A stretch of 64,000 nucleotides of DNA from Mesobacillus sp. S13 (GTDB lineage: Bacteria; Bacillota; Bacilli; Bacillales; Cytobacillaceae). The notes under the pieces are model-generated. The model did no database searches and had not been told where the DNA came from. It was given only the letters and a program-made list of their open reading frames with translations. Positions 26,720 to 36,400 of this stretch are shown here, piece by piece. The position numbers were made by a program, and so were the translations under genes. Every line of letters starts with the position of its first letter. The stretch's first letter is position 1. Where the stretch lies: contig NZ_CP084622.1 of the NCBI RefSeq assembly GCF_020422885.1, positions 2,561,001-2,625,000 of the forward strand. The letters run 5' to 3'.

Positions 26720-27592
26720 ATGAAAAAATTGATTACATTCTTAAGCTTGTTGATGATTCTTACCCTTGCAGCTTGTTCTGACAATGGTTCAGATGAAAGT
26801 CAAAAAGACAAAAAAACCGAAACCATTAAAATCGGTGCAATTCCTGACCAGAATACTGCAGATTTGAACAGGAGCATGGAAGATTTTGCGAAGGACTTAG
26901 AAAAGAAGACAGGATTGGATGTTGAGTATGTCCCTTCTGTTGATTATTCAGCGCTTGTCACTGCATTCGAACGCGGTGAAATCCAGCTAGCATGGTTTGG
27001 CGGTCTTACTGGTGTACAGGCAAGAAACTTAGTTCCTGAAGCAGAGGCATTTGCCCAAAGGCCGATTGATGAAAAGTTCAAATCTGTTTTCATTGCCCAT
27101 ACTGATGTTGAGATTGATGGTGTTGAAGGTCTCAAAGGAAAGTCCTTTACTTTTGGCAGTGAAAGTTCTACTTCCGGGCACCTAATGCCCCGTTATTTCA
27201 TGATGGAAGCCGGTATAGACCCAGATCAAGACCTTGACGGAAAGCCTAATTACTCCGGTTCTCATGATAAGACCTATAAGCTTGTGGAATCTGGAGCATT
27301 CCAGACAGGTGCATTGAATATTTCTGTGTGGGAAGCAGCTGTAAAAGAAGGCAAAGTAGATGAATCAAAGGTTAAAGTTATTTATACAACACCTGAATAC
27401 TATGATTACAACTGGACATTAAACAAAATGGACGATGAAACGAAAGCAAAATTAAAAGATGCCATTCTGTCTATGACTTCAGAGGATAATGAAATCATGG
27501 AATTATTGCAGACCGATAAATTCATAGAGACAAAGAATGAAAATTACGAAGCCATAGAAAAGGTCGCAAAGCAACTCAAGATCATCAAGTAG
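26720..27592 (+). CDS. phnD: Phosphate/phosphite/phosphonate ABC transporter binding lipoprotein
   Basis: This 290-residue lipoprotein has a lipobox LTLAAC with a Cys near residue 19, then a PhnD-like binding domain (KIGAIPDQN, ERGEIQLAWFGGLTGVQ, GKSFTFGSESSTSGHLMPRYFM). It would capture a reduced or organic phosphorus anion outside the membrane. The ATG at 26720 follows AAAGGTGAT. It is first in a four-gene operon with its ATPase and two permeases. No phn C-P lyase or ptx genes adjoin, so the exact ligand is open. Confidence 0.88.
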   Translation: MKKLITFLSLLMILTLAACSDNGSDESQKDKKTETIKIGAIPDQNTADLNRSMEDFAKDLEKKTGLDVEYVPSVDYSALVTAFERGEIQLAWFGGLTGVQARNLVPEAEAFAQRPIDEKFKSVFIAHTDVEIDGVEGLKGKSFTFGSESSTSGHLMPRYFMMEAGIDPDQDLDGKPNYSGSHDKTYKLVESGAFQTGALNISVWEAAVKEGKVDESKVKVIYTTPEYYDYNWTLNKMDDETKAKLKDAILSMTSEDNEIMELLQTDKFIETKNENYEAIEKVAKQLKIIK

Positions 27593-27601
27593 GTGGAATA
27601 C

Positions 27602-28348
27602 ATGCAAGAAATAATAAGTCTACATCAAATATCGAAAACCTATGAGCGGAAGATAGCCTTATCTTCCCTTTCTTTTACTGTAAAAAAGGGAGAATTGGTT
27701 GGGCTTATTGGTCCAAGCGGAGCAGGAAAAACTACTCTCCTGAACATGCTGGCAGGTATTCTATCCCCGGATAAAGGTCAAATCCTGATAGACGGCAGCC
27801 CTTTATCCGAGTTAAAGGAACCGAAAAAGAGAGCAAAAAAAATCGGCATTATTCGTCAACAATTTGACCTTGTCGGTGAGCTTCCAGTCATCCACAATGT
27901 TCTTGCTGGCAGACTGTCTGAATGGAGCATTTTCAAATCAATAGTTTCCCTGCTGATCCCTCAGGATAAGGACTATGCCATCCAGGCCCTGAATCGCGTG
28001 GGATTGACAGAGAAATTATATGAAAAAACGTCTTTCCTTTCAGGCGGAGAGCAACAACGGGTTGCGCTTGCCAGGCTCCTTGTCCAAAGTCCTGAAATTG
28101 TTTTAGCTGATGAACCGGTTGCTTCGCTGGATCCTGCACGTGCGGAAGATGTGCTTGAATTATTGGTTAAGATCGCTTTTGAGGAAAACCAAACACTGAT
28201 TGCAAGCCTTCATTCTGTCGAATATGCCAGGAAATATTTCGATAGATTGATAGCACTTAAAGATGGTGAACTCTTTTTTGACCTCCCCGCTTCATCCGTC
28301 ACTGATGACCATATCAAAAGCCTTTACAAACTAAAGGAGATGCCTTGA
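27602..28348 (+). CDS. phnC: Phosphonate-type ABC transporter ATPase
   Basis: This 248-residue ABC ATPase has Walker A GPSGAGKTT (about residue 38), a Q-loop GIIRQQFDLVG, signature SFLSGGEQQRVALARLL and Walker B IVLADEPVASLDP. The PhnC subgroup is suggested by the neighbours and by the SIVSLLIPQDK insertion. The ATG at 27602 lies five bases after AGGTGG, ten bases after the phnD stop. It energises import through the two following permeases. Confidence 0.88.
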   Translation: MQEIISLHQISKTYERKIALSSLSFTVKKGELVGLIGPSGAGKTTLLNMLAGILSPDKGQILIDGSPLSELKEPKKRAKKIGIIRQQFDLVGELPVIHNVLAGRLSEWSIFKSIVSLLIPQDKDYAIQALNRVGLTEKLYEKTSFLSGGEQQRVALARLLVQSPEIVLADEPVASLDPARAEDVLELLVKIAFEENQTLIASLHSVEYARKYFDRLIALKDGELFFDLPASSVTDDHIKSLYKLKEMP

Positions 28349-28349
28349 T

Positions 28350-29150
28350 ATGGATAAAAGATGGTTGAGCTTTGAGCTGCATAAAAGAAAAATTCTATCA
28401 ATGATCCTGTTGCTGGCATTTTTCATAAGTTTATTTTCTGTAGAATGGGATAATGACTTGATTCATAGCAAGGGGTTTGATACAGCAAAGCAGATTGCTG
28501 CAGCTTTCTTCACCCCCGATTTGACAGGTGACATAATACTTCTGGCCCTGGAGTCAAGTTGGACCACTCTTTCCTACGCTGTTGCTGGTATGAGTCTGGC
28601 AGTTGTCATAGCCTTTTTCTTTGGTGTTCCGGCCTCGGGTATTATAGTAGCGGAGGGAAAAGCTAAACGTTATATCCGAAGTTTTTTCAGAAAGCAGCTC
28701 GGCTTCATGAGGGCCATTCATGAACTTGTATGGGCATGGTTATTCGTCGCATCGATTGGTCTCTCTCCTTTTGCGGCAATCTTCGCATTGGCTATCCCCT
28801 ATGGAGGAATCCTCGGCAGGATTTTTGCGGACATGCTTGAAGATGTTTCCCAAGAACCAATCAAAGCATTAGAAGCAGCAGGCGCAACCAAACTTCAGAC
28901 TTTATGGTATGGATACTTGCCCATGGTCAGAGCGAACATCACCAGCTATGCAATGTACAGGTTTGAATGTGGTGTTCGTTCATCTGCCATTATGAGTTTT
29001 GTGGGCATTGGTGGTCTCGGATACCAAATCCAGCTGAGTCTTGATGATCTTCATTATAATGAAGTTTGGACTTTTGTGTTCTTTTTAATTCTGCTAGTCA
29101 TCATCATTGACTGGTGGAGCAATCAATTAAGAAAGAGGCTGGTCCAATGA
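28350..29150 (+). CDS. phnE: Phosphonate-type ABC permease 1
   Basis: This 266-residue permease has about six membrane segments and the PhnE-type coupling loop (EPIKALEAAGATKLQTLWYGYLP). It starts one base after the phnC stop. It contains IRELVWAWLF-like (here IHELVWAWLF) and GIGGLGYQIQ segments found in PhnE. It pairs with the next gene to form the membrane channel. Confidence 0.87.
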   Translation: MDKRWLSFELHKRKILSMILLLAFFISLFSVEWDNDLIHSKGFDTAKQIAAAFFTPDLTGDIILLALESSWTTLSYAVAGMSLAVVIAFFFGVPASGIIVAEGKAKRYIRSFFRKQLGFMRAIHELVWAWLFVASIGLSPFAAIFALAIPYGGILGRIFADMLEDVSQEPIKALEAAGATKLQTLWYGYLPMVRANITSYAMYRFECGVRSSAIMSFVGIGGLGYQIQLSLDDLHYNEVWTFVFFLILLVIIIDWWSNQLRKRLVQ

Positions 29151-29983
29151 AGAAACGGAGAGTTAGCTTTATAAGGGGCTCTGTTTATGCTTTGTTGTTG
29201 TTGGCAGTTGGATCCTGGACTTCTATATTCATGCTTGAAAAGGCAAGCTTGTCTTCTCTTTTCTCAGAACAAAATATGTATTATGCAGGCAAGTTCTTTA
29301 AAGGGCTTTTTGGAATTGGAGAAGAAAATCCGGCCTTTTTGAATGGTGAAAGCTGGAAAAATGCTTTGGGCCTTACAATCGAAACTTTGGTCATGAGCAT
29401 TATGGCAACGGGGTTATCAACAATTGCCGCGCTTCTGACTGTTATACCTGCAGCACGGAACGTTGCCGACGGGTCCCTGACTCTTGTGAAAAAATGGCAT
29501 GCGTGGCTCTCATTCGGTGCAATTCGAGGAGGCTATATTTTTTCACGTGCTGTCCCGGAGCTTGTTTGGGCAATGATCATTATCTTTATCTTCAAACCCG
29601 GTCTATTGCCCGGAGCAATCGCACTTGCTCTTCATAATTTCGGGATACTTGGCAAACTTTTTGCCGAGGTCATTGAGGATTTAGACTCCAGACCTGTACG
29701 GAATCTTTCATCCAGCGGCGCAGGCCGTCTGCAGCTATTATTGTATGGTGTATTGCCTGCAGTTCTGCCACGGTTCTTGACGTATATACTGTACCGTTGG
29801 GAGGTCATCATGCGGACGACGATTGTCGTTGGTTTTGTTGGCGCTGGAGGACTTGGACAGCAATTCAAGCTGAGCATGAGTTTTTTCCATTACACTGATA
29901 TAACCCTTTTGCTGTTTTTCTATTTAATCCTGGTATTTACAGCTGACTTCATTTCAGAAAAAGCAAGATTGTTCATAAAATAA
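29147..29983 (+). CDS. phnE: Phosphonate-type ABC permease 2
   Basis: This 278-residue permease is a paralogue of the preceding one. It has the same order of segments: AVPELVWAMIII, a coupling loop with RPVRNLSSSGAGRLQLLLYG, and GFVGAGGLGQQFKLS. Its ATG overlaps the stop of the first permease (ATGA), so translation is coupled; a longer start would overlap needlessly. A bidirectional terminator follows. Confidence 0.87.
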   Translation: MKKRRVSFIRGSVYALLLLAVGSWTSIFMLEKASLSSLFSEQNMYYAGKFFKGLFGIGEENPAFLNGESWKNALGLTIETLVMSIMATGLSTIAALLTVIPAARNVADGSLTLVKKWHAWLSFGAIRGGYIFSRAVPELVWAMIIIFIFKPGLLPGAIALALHNFGILGKLFAEVIEDLDSRPVRNLSSSGAGRLQLLLYGVLPAVLPRFLTYILYRWEVIMRTTIVVGFVGAGGLGQQFKLSMSFFHYTDITLLLFFYLILVFTADFISEKARLFIK

Positions 29984-30010
29984 ATCCGGCCCAGGTGAGC
30001 CGGATTTTTC
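29980..30010. terminator. Bidirectional terminator after the phn operon
   Basis: AATCCGGC and GCCGGATT form a hairpin with T tract on the plus strand and A-rich lead on the other side. Confidence 0.8.
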
Positions 30011-30012
30011 AT

Positions 30013-30435
30013 TTACAAAATATCGATTTTGTCCAATCCGTTTTCCAGGAAGTATTTTTCGTAACGTGCTTTCAGCTGGAAAAGTCGATTGATTTTCTGC
30101 TCTATCGTAGCATTGATGTCTATCTCGCGCTTCAAATCAATTGTGGCGAGCTTATGGGTAAGCTGATCCCAAAAGACATCTTCCTCGTATTCATCGATGA
30201 TGGCTTCAACTGTGTCTTTAAGATCTTCAGAGAGATAATAATACTCTTCCTCCTTGTCGTAGTAAACCCCGTCATCCGCTTCAAAATCCCTCGCAAGCGA
30301 AAAAATATATTGTTCAAGATCTTCTGCTTTACTCACCAGCTCCTGATTTGCTTCGGTCAGTCCAAGCGGCCAATTTCCAAGCTGCATTAATTTCACAAGA
30401 GTCAAATACTGTTCCTTTGAAAGGTCAATTCTCAT
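30013..30435 (-). CDS. Hypothetical acidic protein
   Basis: This 140-residue soluble, strongly acidic and helical protein begins MRIDLSKEQYLTLVKLMQLG and contains a tyrosine- and glutamate-rich centre (GVYYDKEEEYYYLSEDL). There is no signal peptide, membrane segment or known motif. The ATG follows AAAGGAGGG closely. I believe similar hypothetical proteins occur in Bacillaceae, but I assign no function. Confidence 0.75.
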   Translation of the reverse strand: MRIDLSKEQYLTLVKLMQLGNWPLGLTEANQELVSKAEDLEQYIFSLARDFEADDGVYYDKEEEYYYLSEDLKDTVEAIIDEYEEDVFWDQLTHKLATIDLKREIDINATIEQKINRLFQLKARYEKYFLENGLDKIDIL

Positions 30436-30609
30436 TTATAACCCTCCTTTTCATTTGCTTGTTTATATATATGAAGGAAAGATGCCTGTCTTTCCTAGAG
30501 ATTGCTGAATTTGTTATCCAGGGTTTTTTCATCTTAACTAAAAGAAATCCATCCAATTGAATAAAAACGGCAAGCCACTGATATAGGGCTTGCCGGAATC
30601 TATCTAGAC

Positions 30610-30756
30610 TTAGTTGCTAATATTGATTGCCTCACCTAATAGTTGAATATCTTTATAAATCTCATTCTTCAGTTCCTTATCCTCGCATTGTGCGTACTCA
30701 TCGAATAAACGGCCAAGTTCTTTGATAAATAATAGATGTTCTTCGACTGCAACCAT
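30610..30756 (-). CDS. Small hypothetical protein, 48 residues
   Basis: The frame encodes MVAVEEHLLFIKELGRLFDE, then YAQCEDKELKNEIYKDI and QLLGEAINISN. It is an amphipathic acidic helical protein. The ATG at 30756 follows AAGGGG by eight bases. A small inverted repeat (GGCAAGCC/GGCTTGCC) lies just downstream near 30569-30594 and could end transcription. It lies alone between the acidic hypothetical gene and the AI-2E-type transporter. It looks like a real gene from its ribosome site and even composition. Confidence 0.6.
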   Translation of the reverse strand: MVAVEEHLLFIKELGRLFDEYAQCEDKELKNEIYKDIQLLGEAINISN

Positions 30757-30966
30757 ACAGAGACCCCTTTACACAGAAGATGACCAGTGGCTTATGCTTC
30801 GATTCTATTTCTGTTGACCAGAATATTTACCCGTTAAAAAATAATTAAAACTATCAATTACTACATGTTATGAGATCACTGTCCACTATATGACAACCAT
30901 TTGTTTAATGGCCTGCCCTTTAAGGTAAATAATCAGAAAGAGACAAAATTTTCAGGGGGTAAAGAC

Positions 30967-32052
30967 ATGTGGATTCAACGACCTTTTTTTAAATATGCAA
31001 CAGGAACCATCCTTTTGCTTCTTATCATCTTCCTCTTTGGTAAGATAGATTACTTCCTTTGGCCGCTGCAAAATTTTATCATCGCCATTTTCTTTCCTGT
31101 CCTGATTTCAGGTCTTATCTATTATATATTACGAAAGCCCGTTCAATGGTTAAGTAAATTCATGCCTAAACTTGCAAGTATTTTGATTGTATTTACCTTA
31201 GTAGCTGGATTATTCACAGGATTCATTTATTTTGCCGGTTCCCTATTAGGAGGGCAAATCAGTGATTTAACGGAAAATTTCCCTCAAAAAGTAGATAAAA
31301 TTACCGAAGAATCGAAAGATGTCATCAATGATAATCAGCTTGGAATTATAAATGCTGATGAAATTAAGCAAAGGGCTTTAAACTATCTAAGCAAGCTTTC
31401 ACAAAACTTAGGTGAAAATATTATGACCGTATTTTCGGTCATAACAAGTATCGCCACTGTTTTGGTTGTAGTTCCCTTTCTTGCATTTTTCTTTTTAAAA
31501 GACGATGAAAAATTAAGACCTTATATGATGAAACTAATTCCTTCAGAGCATGTGCAGGAAGGTAACAAAATCTTAAAAGATATAGATAAGACACTATTCA
31601 CCTATGTAACGGGCCAGTTCATCATTGCGGTGGTTGATGGAACGCTTATGTATATTGGTTATAAAATCATTGGGCTTGAATATGCGTTGATCTTGGGGAT
31701 ATTTACAATGTTTTTTACAGTAGTTCCATTTCTGGGTCCAATTATAGGCGTGATACCCGCATTATTCGTTGCCCTTACAAACAGTCCCTTGATGATGTTA
31801 AAAGTACTCGTTGTCCTTTTGGTTGTACAGCAGCTTGAAGGGAACCTTGTCACCCCTCAAGTGATGGGAAAGAAACTCAGTATCCACCCTATAACTGTCA
31901 TCTTACTTTTAATTGCAGCTGGCTCCTTATATGGATTCGTGGGAATCCTCATTGCCATTCCACTTTATTCTGTGGTGAAAATTATCATTAAGGATGTGTG
32001 GAAGTTTTATAAATTAAGAGAAAAAAGGGATTCTGTTAGTCCATATACTTAA
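30967..32052 (+). CDS. AI-2E family transporter
   Basis: This 361-residue membrane protein has two membrane segments at the N-terminus, a long amphipathic extracytoplasmic region (about residues 110-165), and a five- to six-segment C-terminal half. The half contains PFLGPIIGVIPALFVAL and QQLEGNLVTPQVMGKKLSIHP, the family signature. The family (YtvI, YueF, PerM, TqsA) includes exporters and antiporters. The ATG at 30967 follows GGGGGT by six bases. It is followed by a terminator and stands alone. Confidence 0.9.
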   Translation: MWIQRPFFKYATGTILLLLIIFLFGKIDYFLWPLQNFIIAIFFPVLISGLIYYILRKPVQWLSKFMPKLASILIVFTLVAGLFTGFIYFAGSLLGGQISDLTENFPQKVDKITEESKDVINDNQLGIINADEIKQRALNYLSKLSQNLGENIMTVFSVITSIATVLVVVPFLAFFFLKDDEKLRPYMMKLIPSEHVQEGNKILKDIDKTLFTYVTGQFIIAVVDGTLMYIGYKIIGLEYALILGIFTMFFTVVPFLGPIIGVIPALFVALTNSPLMMLKVLVVLLVVQQLEGNLVTPQVMGKKLSIHPITVILLLIAAGSLYGFVGILIAIPLYSVVKIIIKDVWKFYKLREKRDSVSPYT

Positions 32053-32060
32053 GATCATCA

Positions 32061-32093
32061 CAAAAGGCCAGCCTCAAAGCTGGCCTTTTATTT
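32061..32093 (+). terminator. Terminator after the AI-2E family gene
   Basis: AAAAGGCCAGC and GCTGGCCTTTT pair perfectly, followed by ATTTG. Confidence 0.85.
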
Positions 32094-32172
32094 GTCTATT
32101 TTATATAAATTGAATAAAAATTCGTTAGATTGGGCAATATATTCCAGATTTTAAAAATAGGAGGATTTGCCA

Positions 32173-32676
32173 ATGAAACGAATCAGCATACAGCTGCTCA
32201 TTCTGATAATGACCATCCTATTGTTCACTGGGTGCAATACATATACGGATGAGGGCACAGAAACTTACCGGATAAATAACAACCAAGCACAAATCCAGAA
32301 TATCAATCAGGAGTACAACTCTACTTCATATAACCAAACATACAGAATGCATGTGGATCAAAATGCTGAGGAACAAGTGGAAATGCTTAAAGAAGTCCAA
32401 AACGCTACGGTCATAACAGTCCAGCGAAAAGCATATGTGGCTGTAGTTCTTGAAAACGGCAACACAGATGGAGTTCCAGGTGAATTGCAGAACAAAATAT
32501 CTCAACAAATTAAAGCGAACGATGAGTCTATTGCTGACGTGTATGTCTCCTCCAATGCGGACTTTTTTGTCAGCATGACAGACTATAGGGATCAGCTTTT
32601 GAGCAGAAGGCCAATCGTGGGGCTTACTGAAGAATTCAATTCTACGATAAAAAGAGTTTTTCCGGAAAATCATTAA
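32173..32676 (+). CDS. YhcN/YlaJ family sporulation lipoprotein
   Basis: This 167-residue lipoprotein has a lipobox LLFTGC (Cys near residue 20) followed by a polar, asparagine-rich linker and a YhcN/YlaJ-type domain. That domain has NATVITVQRKAYVAVVL and DVYVSSNADFFVSMTDY. The family is found in the spore inner membrane and in germination. The ATG at 32173 follows GGAGGATTTGCCA. It lies in an operon of one gene. Confidence 0.85.
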   Translation: MKRISIQLLILIMTILLFTGCNTYTDEGTETYRINNNQAQIQNINQEYNSTSYNQTYRMHVDQNAEEQVEMLKEVQNATVITVQRKAYVAVVLENGNTDGVPGELQNKISQQIKANDESIADVYVSSNADFFVSMTDYRDQLLSRRPIVGLTEEFNSTIKRVFPENH

Positions 32677-32684
32677 TATAACAA

Positions 32685-32718
32685 ACAAAGGGCATCGAAT
32701 GGATGCCCTTTATTGTTT
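32685..32718. terminator. Bidirectional terminator
   Basis: AAAGGGCATC and GATGCCCTTT form a hairpin between the YhcN-like gene and the HD-domain gene. Confidence 0.8.
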
Positions 32719-32720
32719 TT

Positions 32721-33269
32721 TTACGATGGTAATTGCGTATCTCCCCCGCTCTCACCGTTGATTAGCACTTCATCAATCATTCGATCTAACCTTATCAAGC
32801 TTTGCTTTGCACGCTCATGCTCTATTTTTCTGTAATGATGGTTACCTCCTTCTTCTTCATCTTTTTCATCTGCCCATTTCACTACCTGCTGAAGCGGAGT
32901 ACGTACAATGTCATTTGTCGGTAAAAAGGAGTCTGTATGGAAAAGGATTGCAAGTGAAGTGGCTTTCGCCTGTACGGGGTTTTCACCCAAACGGATCAGG
33001 AGTTTATGCGCCCTTTCTGCTCCTTTGATCGGGTGGATATCATTCTTCCGATATAGCTCGTAATCCCATTTTCCATTCCTGTACCATGTGAAATGGCCGA
33101 TATCATGCAGGAAACCGGCTTTCGCTGCAATATCAACGTCTACATTATGCTCTCTGGCAAGATGGAAGGCGTGATAAGCGACAGCTATAGCATGGGCCAT
33201 GCCGGATCGCTTCAAGTATTTCTGGGCAATATGGTGTTCGAATATGTCTAAAAGAGTTACATCCCTCAT
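32721..33269 (-). CDS. HD-domain hydrolase
   Basis: This 182-residue cytoplasmic protein has the metal-binding HD signature: an early His (GMAHAIAVAYHAF), HD in AGFLHDIGHFTWYR, and a later LFHTDSF. HD proteins hydrolyse phosphomonoesters or phosphodiesters, often of nucleotides. No RelA/SpoT or YfbR-specific features were recognised, so the substrate is unknown. The ATG follows AAGGAGG by good spacing. It is monocistronic. Confidence 0.83.
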   Translation of the reverse strand: MRDVTLLDIFEHHIAQKYLKRSGMAHAIAVAYHAFHLAREHNVDVDIAAKAGFLHDIGHFTWYRNGKWDYELYRKNDIHPIKGAERAHKLLIRLGENPVQAKATSLAILFHTDSFLPTNDIVRTPLQQVVKWADEKDEEEGGNHHYRKIEHERAKQSLIRLDRMIDEVLINGESGGDTQLPS

Positions 33270-33354
33270 TTCACAACCTCCTTAGCTGATGAGACACCTT
33301 TATTTTTTAGAATGTTAACAGAAATATATAAAAAATGCACATTTTAGATCTCTA

Positions 33355-33401
33355 AAAAAATAAAGCTGGCAAAGGATACTCAACTCTCCCTTTGCCAGCT
33401 T
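33355..33401 (-). terminator. Terminator after the large membrane protein gene
   Basis: AAGCTGGCAAAGG and CTTTGCCAGCTT pair, followed on the minus strand by TATTTTTTT. Confidence 0.85.
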
Positions 33402-33404
33402 CAT

Positions 33405-36400
33405 TCAGTTCCAGCTTTTTAATTTCACGAGCAGACGCTCTTTTAATTTTACGAGATAGGTCTTCTCTCCCTTGGCTCCTTTTTGTTTATGCCATTCGTT
33501 GAAGCTAGCAATAGTGATCAGTACGGAACCAGTGATTAACAGGTATCCCCACCAAGGTAAGTTTCCCCAGAACGGTCGTGTTTGCAGGATAACGTTCAGA
33601 AGCAATACTCCCGAACCAACAAAGAAATACGATTTTATCCTTAGCCACATTCCGGCCAGCATTGAAATCAGTGACAGCGTTCCAAGAATCAAGGCATCAT
33701 AAACGGTATTGCTCTCGAGGCCGTCCTGGATCAACAAAAGCGAGACGATTACCAGTACTGCCCATTGGATATAGCTAGTGATTTGTTTATTTTCCCCTTT
33801 AAAAATAAGGCGTGCAAAGATGCTTAAAGCAACAAACGGAAGAACATAGATTTCCCGTTCCAGAATGGCTGGTATTTCAAATTGCTCTAGAGCTGTGTAA
33901 TAAGGAACCAAAAGGTATGCACCCGCTGTAAATTGAATTACCCTGACTCCTATACCATGAACCCTGTTCCTCTGCAGCCATAATCCTGCAGATAAAAGAA
34001 GGCCGTGGATAATGAGAGCCCAGAAGGTTTCGCTATTCAAAAAAGCGACCGAAACAATGAACAGGAAACCCACTATTGAATAAGCATCCAGGCTTTTCAG
34101 TCCAATAGGGACACCTTTTTCCCAAAGGTTCTGAAACATTTTTCTTCCTGAAAGAATAAGCAATATACCGAATCCAGCAAGAATCGCTATATCCCAAAAT
34201 ACTTCTTGACGGGCTTGGAAGATCATCTGGACCGTACCGTAATAAACCATCATCAAAGGAGCGATCGCAACTAATTCCCATTTCACTTTATGAAGCAAAA
34301 CCAATATTGCCGCTGCGTAGCCAATCGTTATTCCATACAGCAGCCAACTGTATGGATATGCTGCGAGGAAGCTTGCTACCCCTAACAGTGAAATCGGCAC
34401 AAGATAGTACAGTGTTCTCTGTTTGTAGTCAGCAGAGGACAGTTTCCAAAATACAGTCAGCAGGGTGCTTGTCAGCAAAAATCCATAGTGACCTGATTCA
34501 GTTTTTGAAAAATAACCGACACCAGTATGAATCGCTAAAAACAATGAGGTGAACGCTGCGTACAGGAATGCTTTCACCTTCCATTCCTTTTTTACAAAAG
34601 GAATACTCGCTGCATAAATCCCTGCTGATATCAAATAGCTTATAATTGCTTCTTCACCGTAAATGATAAAGGCGACTGCCATAATAGGAGCGAGATAGAC
34701 ATGTGCAATCCATGAATGCGCAACTGCAAGCTCTTTTCTTTTTTGAAAAAGCAAAGCCGCCGCTCCCAACAATAACCAGCCCCCACCAGGAATGATCAGT
34801 GCCTCGGAAAATGTGCTGAAGTCGTACAACATCTCATCAATAGAATTGAAAGTGATCAAGTACCATGCGAGGCTGACCAATGCCGAGAGAAATGCCACCA
34901 CGGTTTCTTTTGTCACTTTATAAAGCAGAAGAGACATCAGGATTCCGCCAAACCAAATAACAGATTCTCCGTAAAGATTCGAAATAGGAAACGTGAAGGT
35001 GTAGAACAAGCTTACTGCATAAAAACCATGCCCACAGAAAAAGGCATTTTTTGACAATTTGGCTTCCTGGATTCTACCAAGACCGAAACTGACAGCCAAC
35101 AAAAGGACACCCGCAAGCGCAAAATTCCCCGGCAATCCTATAGCATCGTGATAGAAGCTGGAATTCAACCTTATTTCTTCCCCGATTGCAGTTGCAGATA
35201 AACCGAGTGAAATTGGCGCTGCCCATTGAGCCATCAACGGCAAAATTGCCCGGGTGTCGATGTTTTTCATGACATAAAAAGCAAAGCTAGTCAGAAAATA
35301 CATCATTCCCAGCTCCCACCAAAGTGACTGAAAAAAAGCAATAAGAATCATTGAAAGCATGATGACGATCCCGACGTCACGTGAGCTAGTATTGATTACA
35401 TGAAGAGATCTCAGCTTGAGCGGCCAGCCTAAAAGCATGAATAAGGCAAAACCAATGAAATAAATTGGCAATGAAAGATGTTCGATGCTAATCCATTTCC
35501 ACGTCTGCAAAACCGCTTCAAACATAGCTGCCGCAATAAATATCGGACTTAAATAGTTGAAAATCATATTTTCATTGGCATTCGCAAGATAAATGAAGTT
35601 AGCCGAAATTATCAGGTAAGCAGCCACCAGAATATAGGATGGATTTTCTGAATGAATCATCATCGCTTCTGCTGTGATGAATAGAAAAGCAAGACCCGAT
35701 ACGACTGCACTAGTAATCTGGAACGCTCTTTTCAAAGCATATTTATCTTCGATGAACCTGGGAATGAACAGGAACACAAACCCAAGGAGTGCATAACCAA
35801 TGAGGCTTCCCTCAGCAAATTCCCAGGTTTCAAGAATTTGATAAGCACCATAAACAAACATGGCACTGAAAACAAAATGATACTCTTTATGGCCATTAAC
35901 GAAGATCATCGATAGATATAGGATGGCAGTCAAAATCAAGTTGAAGCCATTGAATACATCATTCTCATAAAAGAAAAGCATCAATAATGTGGACAGGACC
36001 AGGTTGGCCTGAGCGTATAGCGCAAGTTCGGCCGTGAAGAGAGACAAAACATCTTTCTTTTTCAGCTGATGATAAGCTGCAAGCAAAAGAGTGTTAAACA
36101 CAACCAGTCCAAGGTAAAAACCATCTGTTTGCAAGCCAATCGCTTTCAACAGATAGGCTGCTGTAATTGATACAGTAATGAACGAAAACCATACGAACAC
36201 CCTTGAAGACAGCTTATTAGCGAGAAAACCATATATAGGGATCAAAACAGAACTGCTTATTGCCCCTAATATGAATCGGCCTTCTCCATAAAACGATAAG
36301 TAAGAACCCAGCAATTCAAACCACCCAAGCGATAAGGTGAAGATCGGAAGGAATAAGCTGCCAAGGATCACAAATGCAAAGGCTGTCTTATCAATTTTTA

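Noticed and set aside
29995..30390. 131-codon plus-strand ORF opposite the acidic hypothetical gene
   Set aside because: It starts in a terminator, has no ribosome site, and the opposite frame has a strong start and protein-like composition.
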